Source of the DNA: Stagonosporopsis chrysanthemi
Taxonomy: Eukaryota; Ascomycota; Dothideomycetes; Pleosporales; Didymellaceae
DNA: 64,000 nt
Direction: 5' to 3'
Assembly (NCBI GenBank): GCA_022560025.1
Contig: JAFISE010000007.1
Span: 310,001 to 374,000 of the forward strand
Positions 36,370 to 46,865 of the stretch are shown here, piece after piece. Every line of letters begins with the position of its first letter. Within the stretch, counting starts at the first letter, position 1. The notes beneath the pieces were generated by a model. The model worked only from the letters and a program-made list of their open reading frames with translations. It had not been told where the DNA came from and ran no database searches. A program made the translations under genes and the position numbers.

Positions 36370-38868
36370 CTACTCGACGTCGCCTGCGCCTTCGAAGACA
36401 GCGACACCAAACGGCCTCGACCACTTGCTGCCCTCACTGTCCGCAATGGAGACAGTCAGGCGCTCAATACCGGCTCCCTTGGAGGTATACGTCGCGGTCG
36501 ACCCAGCCACCTCGACCGAACCGAGCGTGGCACCCTCGACGGTGAACGTGGGCTTCACAAACCCAGCTGCCAGCGCCGCGAGATCAATCTCCACGGAAGA
36601 GGAAGGCGCCACAAACACATGCGGGTCGGCCATGAAGTTGAGATAGCCCTCGATCACATCATAGCCGTCTCCTCCAGTTGAGCCGTCCCACCAGTCTGCG
36701 ATGCCGTCACCGTCTGCATCCCACGAGGCGCTCCTCTTTACGGTCGGGAAGTCCTCGAGACCGCCGACATCCTTGGGGTTGTCGATTATGCCCTTCTTCT
36801 TGCCAACGCTTCCGGTGTAGGTAGCGGTACCGGTCAGCGTCTCGTTGACGATGCGCTTGTCATGATCATCCTGGACAGGCTGTGACACTCCGCTGTCGCT
36901 AAGGACGCGCTTGTACGCCTCAGAAGCAGTTTGGGTGTCGACAAAGCTCTCGAAGAACGGTTTGTCGAAGAACTTCTGGTACGTGACGTTTTTGATCGTG
37001 ACATCAGCCCAGCAGGCGACGTTGGTCTTCTTGCCTGTTCCATCGCTGACGTATTGCACGCTGTCCTCGTCGAACACGCCAGGCATAGCGTTGCCGGCAC
37101 AGTAGTATGATTGGGAGCCCGGCATATCGTCTTCATAGTTAGCGCGGAGTGCGTATGTGAGTTTCGAAGATGGCCCCTGTTTGTACAGGTTGGATACGAA
37201 CTGCCCCTGGTGCACACCGCCGTCGGTCACGCGTCCGCCGAAGTTGTACACGACGTTGTTGCGGAGGTCGAGTTTGCCAGCAAAGGCACCGGTGGGGTCG
37301 ACACCACCTGCCATACTCCAGCTGCGGCCTTCGGCATGGGCGATCAAATTGTGGTGGAAAGATCCGACGTCTCCACCGATTGAACCCGCGTAACCGTGAG
37401 CAGTTCCAGCAGGATAGTTCTTGTGCCCTGCAATGTTGAGAGGCTCGCTGATCATGTTACGCTGGAAAGTGATGTTCTTCCCGTCGCGAGAAGAGAAAGC
37501 CTCGTCGATGGTCCAGCCCATGCTGCATCTGTCGAAGATGGCGTGGTTCGAGCCTTGCATGCCCATACCGTCGATTGTCTGGTTGCTGACTGTACCGGGA
37601 CGCACGCGAATGTGGCGTAGAATCATGTCGGTTGCACCACTAAGTCCCAATGGCTGGCCCTGGATGACCACACCCTTTCCAGGCGCTGTCTGACCGGCAA
37701 GAGTTACGTACTGTCCACTGATCGTGATGCGGGACTTCGTAGTGATGACACCTCCGACGTCGAAGACAATGATGCGAGGACCAGTGGCGACAGTCAACGC
37801 CTCTCGAAGCGTACCCGCTCCAGCATCTTCGAGCGAGGTGACATGTATGACCTTTCCGCCTCTGCCACCACGGGCGAATCGGCCATAGCCTTCGGCCTCC
37901 GGGAACGCAAGCTGGGCAGCGCGGAAGGTGAAGACTCGGCCAATGTTTGTGCTGTTGCCAGAGACGACATCAATGCGCCAGAAGTAGGTTGCCTGCGTGT
38001 TGACATCGTTCAACGTGGTCCTCGGCTCGGTCAGGCCCGTAGCAACACTCTTGAGCTCGGTTGGCGAAGTACCAAGTTGGACGTTGTATGTCGCGCCTGC
38101 AGCCTTGGCAGGCCTCCACGATGCAGTGATATCGGTGGTGTTCTCGACTGGCGCAGCTCTCTCGTCGCGGTGCACTGGCGTGGGAAAGCTGATCTGTTTC
38201 TCAAGGGACGGGCCGTCGATCTCGAATCCATTCAGAAAGGCTCGGCCATCGCCAGCGGCATCGGGGGTGTATACAATCTCGGCCGCTTCGCCCTCAGTCG
38301 CCCGGAACTTGATGTAGGATGCTGCAGATTCCCAGATGTTATCGGAACGGATAGTCTGCTTGACGCCTTTGGCTGCCTCTTCGCCATTTGCAGTCACCGT
38401 CAGAGAAGCAGCCGCCGGGAGAGCGTCCCACGCGTTGTGCCAGGCCAGGATCGAGTGCTCGCCGGCTGGCAGCCCGAAGATGCTCAGTTTGATCGCGACA
38501 CCTCCCGTGTTGTCGCCGTTGTCAGTCACTGTCGAGATGCCCTCGCCCACCACACGCTCGCCCAGCGACGCAATGATCCTCGAGTACACGGCCTTGTTCC
38601 AGTTGCCGTTGAGTTTGCCGCTCGCTGCAGACAGCGTAAACGACAGACCCATGTTGTTAGCTTTAAGCTGCGTCGACGCGCCCTCAGCCACCGTCCAGGT
38701 AACATAATCGCTGTCCCCGGTATCGCGCACCCTCGCTGGGTTTAGACGCACACGCACATTGGAAGAGGGTACCGCAGGCGCCGTCTCATTGAGCTGCCGA
38801 CCGTTGAGGCTCGCCGGGAGCGCCGTAGCAACAGCCAGCAAAACGCTGGTCCAAAGGAATGACTTCAT
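36370..38868 (-). CDS. Secreted multidomain pectate-lyase-like protein with FN3-like module
   Basis: Single exon, 832 residues, with signal peptide MKSFLWTSVLLAVATALPA. After an N-terminal beta-rich domain (about 30-230) comes a fibronectin-III-like module (about 236-317: TTDITASWRPAKAAGATYNV...TYFWRIDVVSG). A right-handed beta-helix of the pectate lyase superfamily follows from about 318: FPEAEGYGRFARGGRGGKVI, TISGQYVTLAGQTAPGKGVV, MILRHIRVRPG and RCSMGWTIDEAFS. Near residue 735 sits a calcium-binding-like DADGDGIADWWDG motif, then a beta-sandwich end. This order matches bacterial PL1-like pectate lyases more than common fungal PL1/PL3 enzymes. Expected role: cleavage of pectin outside the cell. 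Substrate and family number need confirmation. The start chosen gives the signal peptide; an upstream ATG (39000) does not. Confidence 0.85.
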   Translation of the reverse strand: MKSFLWTSVLLAVATALPASLNGRQLNETAPAVPSSNVRVRLNPARVRDTGDSDYVTWTVAEGASTQLKANNMGLSFTLSAASGKLNGNWNKAVYSRIIASLGERVVGEGISTVTDNGDNTGGVAIKLSIFGLPAGEHSILAWHNAWDALPAAASLTVTANGEEAAKGVKQTIRSDNIWESAASYIKFRATEGEAAEIVYTPDAAGDGRAFLNGFEIDGPSLEKQISFPTPVHRDERAAPVENTTDITASWRPAKAAGATYNVQLGTSPTELKSVATGLTEPRTTLNDVNTQATYFWRIDVVSGNSTNIGRVFTFRAAQLAFPEAEGYGRFARGGRGGKVIHVTSLEDAGAGTLREALTVATGPRIIVFDVGGVITTKSRITISGQYVTLAGQTAPGKGVVIQGQPLGLSGATDMILRHIRVRPGTVSNQTIDGMGMQGSNHAIFDRCSMGWTIDEAFSSRDGKNITFQRNMISEPLNIAGHKNYPAGTAHGYAGSIGGDVGSFHHNLIAHAEGRSWSMAGGVDPTGAFAGKLDLRNNVVYNFGGRVTDGGVHQGQFVSNLYKQGPSSKLTYALRANYEDDMPGSQSYYCAGNAMPGVFDEDSVQYVSDGTGKKTNVACWADVTIKNVTYQKFFDKPFFESFVDTQTASEAYKRVLSDSGVSQPVQDDHDKRIVNETLTGTATYTGSVGKKKGIIDNPKDVGGLEDFPTVKRSASWDADGDGIADWWDGSTGGDGYDVIEGYLNFMADPHVFVAPSSSVEIDLAALAAGFVKPTFTVEGATLGSVEVAGSTATYTSKGAGIERLTVSIADSEGSKWSRPFGVAVFEGAGDVE

Positions 38869-39778
38869 AGCCAGTAACGGACGTGAAAGGGATACTGAAT
38901 TCAAACACCCCGGGCTGCCTGCGTCCAAATAACCCCGATCGCCACCCAGCGCACACGCGGGTTGGAGGACTAATCCGCCCGCGTGTAAATTGTGAACCAC
39001 ACGCGGCGCCCCGCCTCATCTGCGCCGCCGTTTGATCGCCAACGTCAAGGCATGATCGCACCGTGTATAGCACGCCCAAGAGGCTATTAGCCCGAGGCGT
39101 CGTCGAGTTAGCCCGAGCTGACAGGGAACCGGCGGAGTATACAACCACCACCACCGCGCGCCGTCCAATCACATCGCATCCCGCTCCTTGCATGCAGGTA
39201 CCCTCCCTTTCACCCCAATACACAGTAAGTATTGCATTTACTGTGTTCTCCCCCATCCGGCGCACCGCACTTCGCTTGCGCCTCCAACCTTCCTATCCCG
39301 TGCACTGGACGATCGAAATCTGCATACGCAGCTTCCCGCGCGCGCAATGTCTCTGAAACAAAGGGGGCCCTGCATAGAGGCGCGGGGCTGTGTTGGTGCT
39401 GATGTTCCGCGAACGAGCGTGCGCGATACAGTCGAGGTGGATGAGGTGGGCGGTCGTGCGGTTCTGACTCGATGGATTTGAGGAGCATGTTTGCGGATGG
39501 GGTGGTACGGTCACGTGACGCAAGTTGCAGATTTATGTCGCTGTTGGCTGCGGCGACAGAGAGATGAGATTCTGGGTTGCTTTGCGGTGTTGGGGTGTAT
39601 CTTCAGATGGTGGCTCCAGGCGTTGTGGAGGGGTTTCCGTGGGACATGGATGCCGACGTCCAGTTCGACAGCCAGATCAGTCGATTGACGACCAGCTGTA
39701 GGAAGGTCCTCGCGCACCAGACTCACAGCTCACCTTCTCAGACTAATCTACCTCATCGATTCCGCTCAGTACCCCTCC
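38869..39778. other. Lyase promoter region
   Basis: 910 bp between the lyase start and the 3' end of the GMC gene. Only short open frames are present. No repeat or RNA gene was recognised. Confidence 0.5.
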
Positions 39779-41751
39779 CTATTCTGCCTTGATCAGATCC
39801 GCAGCCTTCTCCGCAACCGCATAAGCAGTCGTCATAGTGTGCGCCCCGGGAATCAATGGCAAAACACTGAGGTCTACAACCCTCAACCTCCTCGTCCCGT
39901 ACACCCTCAACTCCCCATCCACCACGCCTCCCAGCTCGCGCGGCATCATCGCCGCAGTCCCGACCTGATGCGCATTACTGGCCAGCAGCTTGCCCTGCTT
40001 CACGAGCCAATCCTCCACATCCCCGTCGCTCGGCCGCTGCGGTCCGGGATCCAGTTCGACAGGCGCCAGCGGCGCGAGCGCAGGGGACGTCGCAAAGTGG
40101 TGGCGCAGATACTGCTGCATTCTGACGTGCAGCTGGAGATCCAGGGGGTTGCTGAGGAGTCTGTAGTCGACGACGGGGTGGGCGAGGGGGTGCGAGGCGT
40201 TGAGGGAGATGCGGCCGCGGCTGAAGGGTTTGAGCAGGATGGCGGTGCCGCGCGGGCCGCCCTGGAACAGGTGTTCGAGGATTGCGGAGGTGTTGGATAG
40301 GAAGGAGGTGTGCAGGATGGCTTTTTGGGCTGCGTAGCCCGCGACGAGCTCGGGCGGTGTGGAGGGCGGGAGGAACGCGGAGGCGGGCTGGGCTGCTATT
40401 TCAGCAGCGAGGGCCGCGGTGAGGTTCCCGGTGAAGGAGGGGCCGGGGAGGAAGATGCCGCTGCAGACCACGTACGCGGCATAGGGACCGGTGTTGTTCG
40501 CTTCGTATTCTGCGATTGCTGCGGCGCGGAAAGTGGCGTTGGCGGTGATTTGGGAGGGGTTGGGCCAGAGGTCTGCGGTGAAGTTGTACATGCTCATGGA
40601 GAAAGAATGGTCTTGCAGGTTCCAGCCCACGCCGGGAAGGTCGACGAGAACGTGCACGCCAGCTTCTTCCAAGTCTCTCTTGCGACCGATGCCCGAGAGC
40701 TGCAGGATCTGCGGCGTTCGGACTGCGGAAGCAGAAAGAACTACCTCTTTCCGTGCTCTGACGGTGAAGGCAGTGCCATTGCCCGATTTCGGTTGCACGA
40801 CAACGCTCACAGCTTGTTGGAGACCCTCCACTTCCTCGAAATTCACCTTGATGCCCCTGTGCTCAGTGATGAGGTGGTAGTTTGGTCTAGGCGGAACCTC
40901 GAGCCAGTGGCCAATACCCGCAAAGCTGCGATTGTAGCTAGCTCCAGGGTCCATAGCGGTAGGGATCCAGAACACACCATGAGCGTTGCCATTGCCATGC
41001 TCTCGCTGCACTTCGACACCTTCCTTCTCCGCCCAGCCTCTCCACTGGACCTGCTGGCCAGGGTACTGGTAGGGTGGGAAAGCCGCATGGATGGGCGTAG
41101 AGTTGCCCCAAGCCTCCAGGTCGTAGGTTACTCCGAATTCCTTCATCTCGTCAGTGGGTTCGTGGAACGTCGAGCTCTTCTTTAGGTACGGAAATAGGCC
41201 GTCCCAATCCCAGCCGTCGTTCCCGGAAATCTTAGCAATGTTGTCAAAGTCATGCTTGCTGCCTCGATTATGCAATTGTCCGTTGACTGCACTGGCGCCG
41301 CCGACTGCACGACCGTTGATTACGGGAAAGGTTCGGTTGTTGACGTGAGGTTGCGGTACGGATGTGATGTTGTACAAGAACTCCGCCGACGGCACGTTCC
41401 ACGGTGGCATGAAAGAATCATCGAGTGCGAGAGAGCCGTACTCGATCATCACAACCGTCTCTGCGATAATGAAAAGGACTGGTCAGCTGTGCTCTACACT
41501 CGGACGGTCGACCAAGCCTCACTGGTTCCATCTTCGCTAAGCCGGTCGCCCAGCGTGGTACCAGCCGTCCCTGCACCCACTGGAGTCTATTAGATTGCTA
41601 TACGACAGTAGATGGCGTACTCACCAATAACGTAGTCGTACTCTTCGAGAAGTTCAGTGGCGTGTCGCTTGACAATGGCACTCCTCCATCGTGTTGGCAG
41701 GCCCTCGACCGTTGCCAGAAGCGCGAGTATATAGAGCGGTTGCGCAAACAT
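39779..41751 (-). CDS. Secreted GMC oxidoreductase (AA3_2-like)
   Basis: FAD-dependent alcohol/sugar oxidase or dehydrogenase. Minus-strand exons 41625..41751, 41523..41579 and 39779..41460 give 621 residues; the introns are 45 and 62 bp. A signal peptide (MFAQPLYILALLATVEG) precedes the dinucleotide motif DYVIVGAGTAGTTLGDRLSE, which only forms when both introns are removed. Further signatures are NGRAVGGASAVNGQLHNRG, the GMC signature around SASAVRTPQILQLSGIGRK, and the active-site histidines in NAHQVGTAAM and GAHTMTTAYAVAEKAADLI. The family includes aryl-alcohol oxidases and glucose dehydrogenases that support lignocellulose breakdown; the substrate is not predictable. Confidence 0.93.
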
Positions 41752-42398
41752 TGTGTACAGAGATTGCCGCTTCGACCAGTGTGAGTCCTTCCATATTTGT
41801 ATATTTGCTTCACTCGCATTGACGCGAAATCCCCCTCTCCTGTTATGAGGCGGGGTCTGCATGGATATTCGCAACGACAGGGCTGCTCATTGGGCGACAG
41901 AATCCTCCCGGTGGTACCAACATTGCCAGCAGGGGGGATCCGGGAGAATGTTGTGCGAATTGTCAGCATTAGATGTAGAACACGGAGGCACAGCTAAGGA
42001 AAGCGTGCTTGACAAGATAAAAATACTCGTGTAGTGATGGCTGGGTTCTCACGTGAACACGCATTGCTACGAACACGATGCAGCATGATCGACAGGAAGT
42101 CTTGGACGAGCGGGCCTGATTTCCAATGTATCGGCAGCGTAATTCCTCAATGCAGCGAGGCGTTCGAAAGCATCCGGATTGGTCGATCACGTGTCGCGTT
42201 TCGCTCATACCTAGATAATGTACAGATACGACTGCCACATGATGACAACTGATCGTGAGTTGGGACTTGAAATCGCCCAAGACTGCGAGGGTTCGTATTG
42301 AGCTTCTCAATTGCAGGTGGATATCGAGCAGAACATGGAATCGTAAAAATTGGGTATCATACTGTCGCGTCGGTGCTCTGCGCTTTGCAGGCAGACAA
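41752..42398. other. GMC promoter and Fta1 3' region
   Basis: 647 bp without a credible gene on either strand. No repeat was recognised. Confidence 0.5.
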
Positions 42399-43571
42399 TC
42401 ACAAGTCATCCATCTCTTCATCTGCATGCTTATTCGTATCACGTGCTTGGCTTTTGGCCTTGGTCCGTTTCTGGTCACCGTTCGCCGCGCCCGCACTGCT
42501 GACGGCCCTTTTCCTCCGGCGTGGTTTTGAGCTTGCCGTCGACGACGGTGTGCCATCTCGGAGGGTTGTGGTCAGGTTCTCAGGCACAAACTTACCGCTG
42601 CCGGAAGCTTCTCGGATGAGTGACGTAAGAAATTCCTCCACAGCCAGCTGGCCCGCGCTGGCATCCTGCGAGGCCCCACCCTCGTCTGAGAGGGAAGTCT
42701 CGGCAAGCGTGTCTGGCGCGGCGAGCTTCAGACGCTCCGTCCCCAAGTGGAAACTGTTACATGATATGCGCGAAACCTGGGCTTTTGCGTGGAATACATC
42801 CAGAGCAAGGTGCTTGGCGAGGTAGGCCGCAAGGGCTGTAGTGAAGGGGTTGGCGGCCGCGTGCTTGCCTCGGGCGACGAAGCCGGGGACGTCGGCGGGG
42901 GCGATGGTGACGTCGATGTGTTTGAGGAGGGTCGTCGTGCCCGGGAAGGCGAGCTGCACGCTGAGCTGACGGACCACGTCCTGGATCGTCTGCGTGGACG
43001 TGCTTGCGGACAGCTGTCTGAAGTACGTCTCCGCACTGCTTGTGATGAACGTCGACGGGAGTCTCAGGGGGGCGACGTGCGCGTCGAAGGCTGTCCGGAG
43101 GTACTGCAGGAAGACCTCTCGCACGGGCCCTGGCATCTTGACCAGCAGCAAGGGCAGCGATGAAAAGCCCTCTGGCGCCGTGGTGTCGCTGGCGGCGCGC
43201 AGCAGCAGAGCATTGTACGACTGCTTCTCGTACTCCAGGCTCACTTGGATGCCCCGCACCTCTGCTGGGGGCGGCAGCAGCGGTGCGCCGGCGTCTTGCA
43301 GTGCGCGGTGGTGGTCAATCCACGCGTCCTCGTCGCCCAGCAGGTCCCAGCTGCACTCTTCCAGCGGGCCCAGTCTGGCCGTGTCCTCTGTGCGGGCAAA
43401 GTCGACCTGCACGCCGCGCACGCTGTCGCCCTTCAGCTGCTCCCTGAGGCGGTGCGCGTGGGTGCCGAGGGCGCGGGCGGCGAGCAGCGGAGCGGCGCCA
43501 TGGTGCAGCGGCGACAGGCGGTAGAGGCTGTACGTGCGGTTGTAGAGGGGGTACGGCGGGATGTCGCTCAT
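42399..43571 (-). CDS. FTA1: Kinetochore protein Fta1 (CENP-L homologue)
   Basis: Inner-kinetochore (Sim4/CCAN) subunit that pairs with Mis15/CENP-N at the centromere. Single exon, 390 residues. The N-terminus MSDIPPYPLYNRTYSLYRLS followed by PLHHG is the diagnostic Fta1 opening. The central part (TFITSSAETYFRQLSASTST) and a helical end follow, then a low-complexity lysine/arginine-rich tail (KPRRRKRAVSS, DQKRTKAKSQ). In-frame codons upstream of 43571 exist but lack family features. The gene is divergent from the Hsp110 gene with a 370-bp shared promoter. Confidence 0.8.
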   Translation of the reverse strand: MSDIPPYPLYNRTYSLYRLSPLHHGAAPLLAARALGTHAHRLREQLKGDSVRGVQVDFARTEDTARLGPLEECSWDLLGDEDAWIDHHRALQDAGAPLLPPPAEVRGIQVSLEYEKQSYNALLLRAASDTTAPEGFSSLPLLLVKMPGPVREVFLQYLRTAFDAHVAPLRLPSTFITSSAETYFRQLSASTSTQTIQDVVRQLSVQLAFPGTTTLLKHIDVTIAPADVPGFVARGKHAAANPFTTALAAYLAKHLALDVFHAKAQVSRISCNSFHLGTERLKLAAPDTLAETSLSDEGGASQDASAGQLAVEEFLTSLIREASGSGKFVPENLTTTLRDGTPSSTASSKPRRRKRAVSSAGAANGDQKRTKAKSQARDTNKHADEEMDDL

Positions 43572-43941
43572 GGTGCGGTCACGGGCAGGACATTGGACGG
43601 CCGCGCACTGACACGAGTGTTTGGTGGGCGACGCGCCTCGCCAACAGCAACAGCAGCAGCAACAGCGCCACGCGCGCCCCGGTGGTGACGGAAGGTGCGG
43701 TGGGGCGGTGGCCCGAGCGCGCCTTCCCAAAGATTCTGTTAGCGGCTGGCGGGGCAGGCCCGTCGTCGTGGTTTCTCGTACGTTCGCTGTGCTTCCACTG
43801 CCAGCCAGCCCTGCAAATCTGCTCCAGCTATTCAAGGCACTCCCGCTGTAGTTGCAGTCCCGAGACTCTACACGCACTTTTTTCCCACCCTGTTTGATAC
43901 CCCCCTTCCCAGCAAACGATACCCCGCGAACTTGTGTAAAC
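43572..43941. promoter_or_regulatory. Divergent promoter FTA1 / Hsp110
   Basis: 370 bp with a CAG/CAA-rich microsatellite (about 43636-43665) near the FTA1 side and the step-type heat-shock element described separately. There is no TATA box at a useful distance. Confidence 0.6.
43773..43795 (+). promoter_or_regulatory. Step-type heat-shock element upstream of Hsp110
   Basis: TTC occurs at 43773, 43783 and 43793, exactly 10 bp apart. This is the nTTCn(5)nTTCn(5)nTTCn arrangement of step-type HSEs known in yeast. The element lies about 150 bp upstream of the ATG of an Hsp70-superfamily gene, which makes chance less likely. Binding by Hsf1 is inferred. Confidence 0.5.
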
Positions 43942-46396
43942 ATGTCTGTTGTGGGCATTGACTTGGGCACGCTCAACAGCGTCATTGCTGTTGCGCGCAA
44001 CCGTGGTGTCGATGTGGTGCGTACTGTTCTTGACCTGTTATACGACACAGAACTCTAACCGCCTCGCAGATTGCCAACGAAGTCTCCAACCGCGCAACAC
44101 CGTAAGTACTCGACCGCCCCACCGAGTGTGCGCACAACGCCCTGCTAACCCCAACGCAGATCGCTGGTTGGCTTTGGCCCCAAGAGCAGATACGTCGGTG
44201 AGACGGCTAAAAACCAGGAAGTCTCCAACCTCAAGAACACCGTCTCCTCGTTCGTCCGCCTCGCCGGCCGCGCCTACAACGACCCCGATGTCCAGGTGGA
44301 GCAGGACTTCGTCTCGGCGCCGCTCGTCGACATCAACGGCCAGGTCGGCGCTGAGGTCACATACCTGGGCAAGAAGGAGCAGTTCACTGCCACCCAGATC
44401 ACAGCCATGTTCCTGACCCGCATGCGCGCAACCGCCTCCACAGAGCTCAAGCTGCCCGTCAACGACGTCGTGCTCTCGTGCCCCGTGTGGTACACGGACG
44501 CCCAGCGCCGTGCTCTCCTTGACGCTGCCCAGATCGCCGGCCTCAACTGCCTGAGGCTGATCAACGACAACACCGCCGTCGCCCTTGGCTACGGTATCAC
44601 AAAGCTCGACCTGCCCACCGCCGAGGAGAAGCCCAAGCGCGTCTGCTTCGTCAACATCGGCCACAGCAACTACACCGCCACGGTCGTCGAGTTCAAGAAG
44701 GGCGAGCTTGCCGTCAAGTCGAGCGCATGGGACCGCCACTTCGGTGGACGTTACATCGACCAGGCCCTTGTGCAGCACTTCGCCAAGGAGTTCGACGAGA
44801 AGTACAAGATCAACGTCATGGAGAACGGCAAGGCTCGCTTCCGCCTGGCTGCCGGTGTGGAGAAGCTGAAGAAGGTCCTCTCTGCCAACAACATGGCCCC
44901 CCTCAATGTCGAGTCCATCATGAACGACGTCGATGTCCGTGGCATGCTCAAGCGCGAGGAGCTTGAGGAGCTCATCAAGCCCCTTCTGGAGCGCGCTACT
45001 GCTCCCATCGAGCAGGCGCTTGCTGAGGCCCAGCTTACACCCGAGGACATTGACCACGTCGAGCTGGTCGGTGGCTGCACACGTGTCCCCTCTCTGAAGG
45101 CTGCCATTCAGGACTATTTCAAGGGCAAGACCCTCTCCTTCACTCTCAACGCCGACGAGGCTGTTGCCCGTGGTTGCGCTTTCAGCTGCGCCATCCTCTC
45201 CCCCGTTTTCCGTGTCCGTGACTTCTCCATCCACGACATGGTCAACTACCCCATCGAGTTCACATGGGAAAAGTCCGAGGACATCCCCGACGAGGACACC
45301 AACCTGACAGTTTTCAACAAGGGCAACGTCATGCCCTCCACCAAGATCCTGACCTTCTACCGCAAGCACGCCTTCGACCTGGAGGCCAAGTACGCCAAGC
45401 CTGAGCAGCTGCCCGGCAAGGCCAATCCCTGGATCGGCCGTTTCTCCGTCAAGGGCGTCAAGGAGGACCCCAAGGGCGACTTCATGATCTGCAAGCTCAA
45501 GGCTCGCCTGAACATCCACGGTGTGCTCAACGTCGAGTCTGGATACTACGTTGAGGAGGTAGAGGTTGAGGAGCCCATTCCCGAGCCCGAGGGCGAGGCC
45601 AAGGAGGGTGATGTACGTGATCCAGCTTCCCCCATTGATTTTGACGGCAACGAGCAATCCAGCAAAGAGCCTGCCGCCAAACGGCGCAAGCAAAGCACTG
45701 AATCTGTACTTGCGCGTCCCGCTGCAGATTCTGAACACAAGCTAACAATTGATTCGCAGATGGACGTTGACAAGGAGAAGGAACCCCCGAAGATGCGCAA
45801 GGTCAAGAAGCAGCAGAGGAAGGGCGACCTGCCTCTGTCCGCTGGCACAGCTTCCCTCGACGAGGCCACCAGGAGCCTGCACGCCGAGCGCGAGAACGCC
45901 ATGATCATGGAGGACAAGCTCGTCCAGGACACCGAGAACGAGAAGAACAACCTCGAGAGCATGATCTACGAGCTCAAGGACAAGATCATCGACCAGTACG
46001 CCGACTTCGCCAGCGACGACGAGAAGTCGAGGCTCAGCGCCAAGCTCGAGCAGATTGAGGTATGTGGATCAGCCGCATCTCACATGGACACAACACTAAC
46101 ATGCGCAGGACTGGCTGTATGATGACGGCGAGGACGCCTCCAAGGCACAGTACGTCTCCAAGAAGGAGGACATCCGCTCGATTGCCGGGCCGATCATCCA
46201 GCGCTACAACGACAAGCTCCAGGAGGAGGAGTCGAAAAAGCGCGAGAAGTGGGAGAAGGAGGCCGCGGCCAAGCAGGCCGAGATTGAGCGCCAGAAGCGC
46301 GAGGCCGAGTCGAAGAACGCTCCCAAGCCAGAGGACAAGGATGCCGAGATGGCAGATGCGGACGCGACCAAGCCCGATGCTGTGGAGGAGTCGTAG
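43942..46396 (+). CDS. SSE1: Hsp110-type chaperone (Sse1/Hsp88)
   Basis: Hsp70-superfamily nucleotide-exchange factor and holdase of the cytosol. Exons are 43942..44016, 44070..44101, 44160..45612, 45760..46059 and 46109..46396 (715 residues). The ATPase domain begins MSVVGIDLGTLNSVIAVARN and contains ANEVSNRATPSLVGFGPKSR, LINDNTAVALGYGI and VELVGGCTRVPSLKAA. Replacement of the Hsp70 threonine triplet by LNS and the long acidic loop after EPIPEPEGEAKEGD are Hsp110 traits. The C-terminus is helical and ends AEMADADATKPDAVEES. Intron 3 (45613..45759) has good splice sites yet is 147 nt long and stop-free, so unspliced mRNA would encode 49 extra residues. Confidence 0.95.
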
Positions 46397-46865
46397 AGAC
46401 CAAAGGCATTGAATGAGACATGACCGGGATTGTGTAAAAGCATTTTGGGAGCGATATGGAACGGCACCTGGGTGATGATCATGGTAATGCAATGCAATGT
46501 TTTATGATAGACCGCGACATAGATGAACGAGGACGACCAGTTGACAAAGATTAGCTAGATGCACCGCGAGTACGCTAACCTCTTTGGCATTTATTGACGA
46601 CAGTTGAGTGTAGCATCAATGTGCGTCGTCTCTTTGGACTGGCGCTACCACGACGGCTCTTGGCGCTACTGCAGGAACGTTACGCGTCGGAACCTCTCCG
46701 CGTCATGGACGCCAGACAACACCAGATTCCAAATCGAGTGCTGATCTCTGGTAGTACAAGCTCGACGGTCACTGTTACATCATGGCCACGGCGGTGGAGA
46801 TATAGGGGCTGGCCTGCAGACGCCATTGTCCTTTCGTCTTGCAAAAGTGCAGAGTGAGAATAGTC
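46397..46865. other. Spacer between Hsp110 and the royal-jelly-like gene
   Basis: 469 bp, no gene. A weak TATA-like GATATAGG lies at about 46798, 70 bp upstream of the next ATG. Confidence 0.5.

Noticed and set aside
38786..39481. Short open frames on both strands upstream of the lyase
   Set aside because: Overlapping frames without consistent codon bias, domain or splice logic; this is most likely promoter sequence.
44038..45738. 566-codon minus-strand open frame opposite Hsp110
   Set aside because: Antisense artefact of biased codon use, of the same Leu/Val/Asp/Gly-rich type as opposite EF-2.
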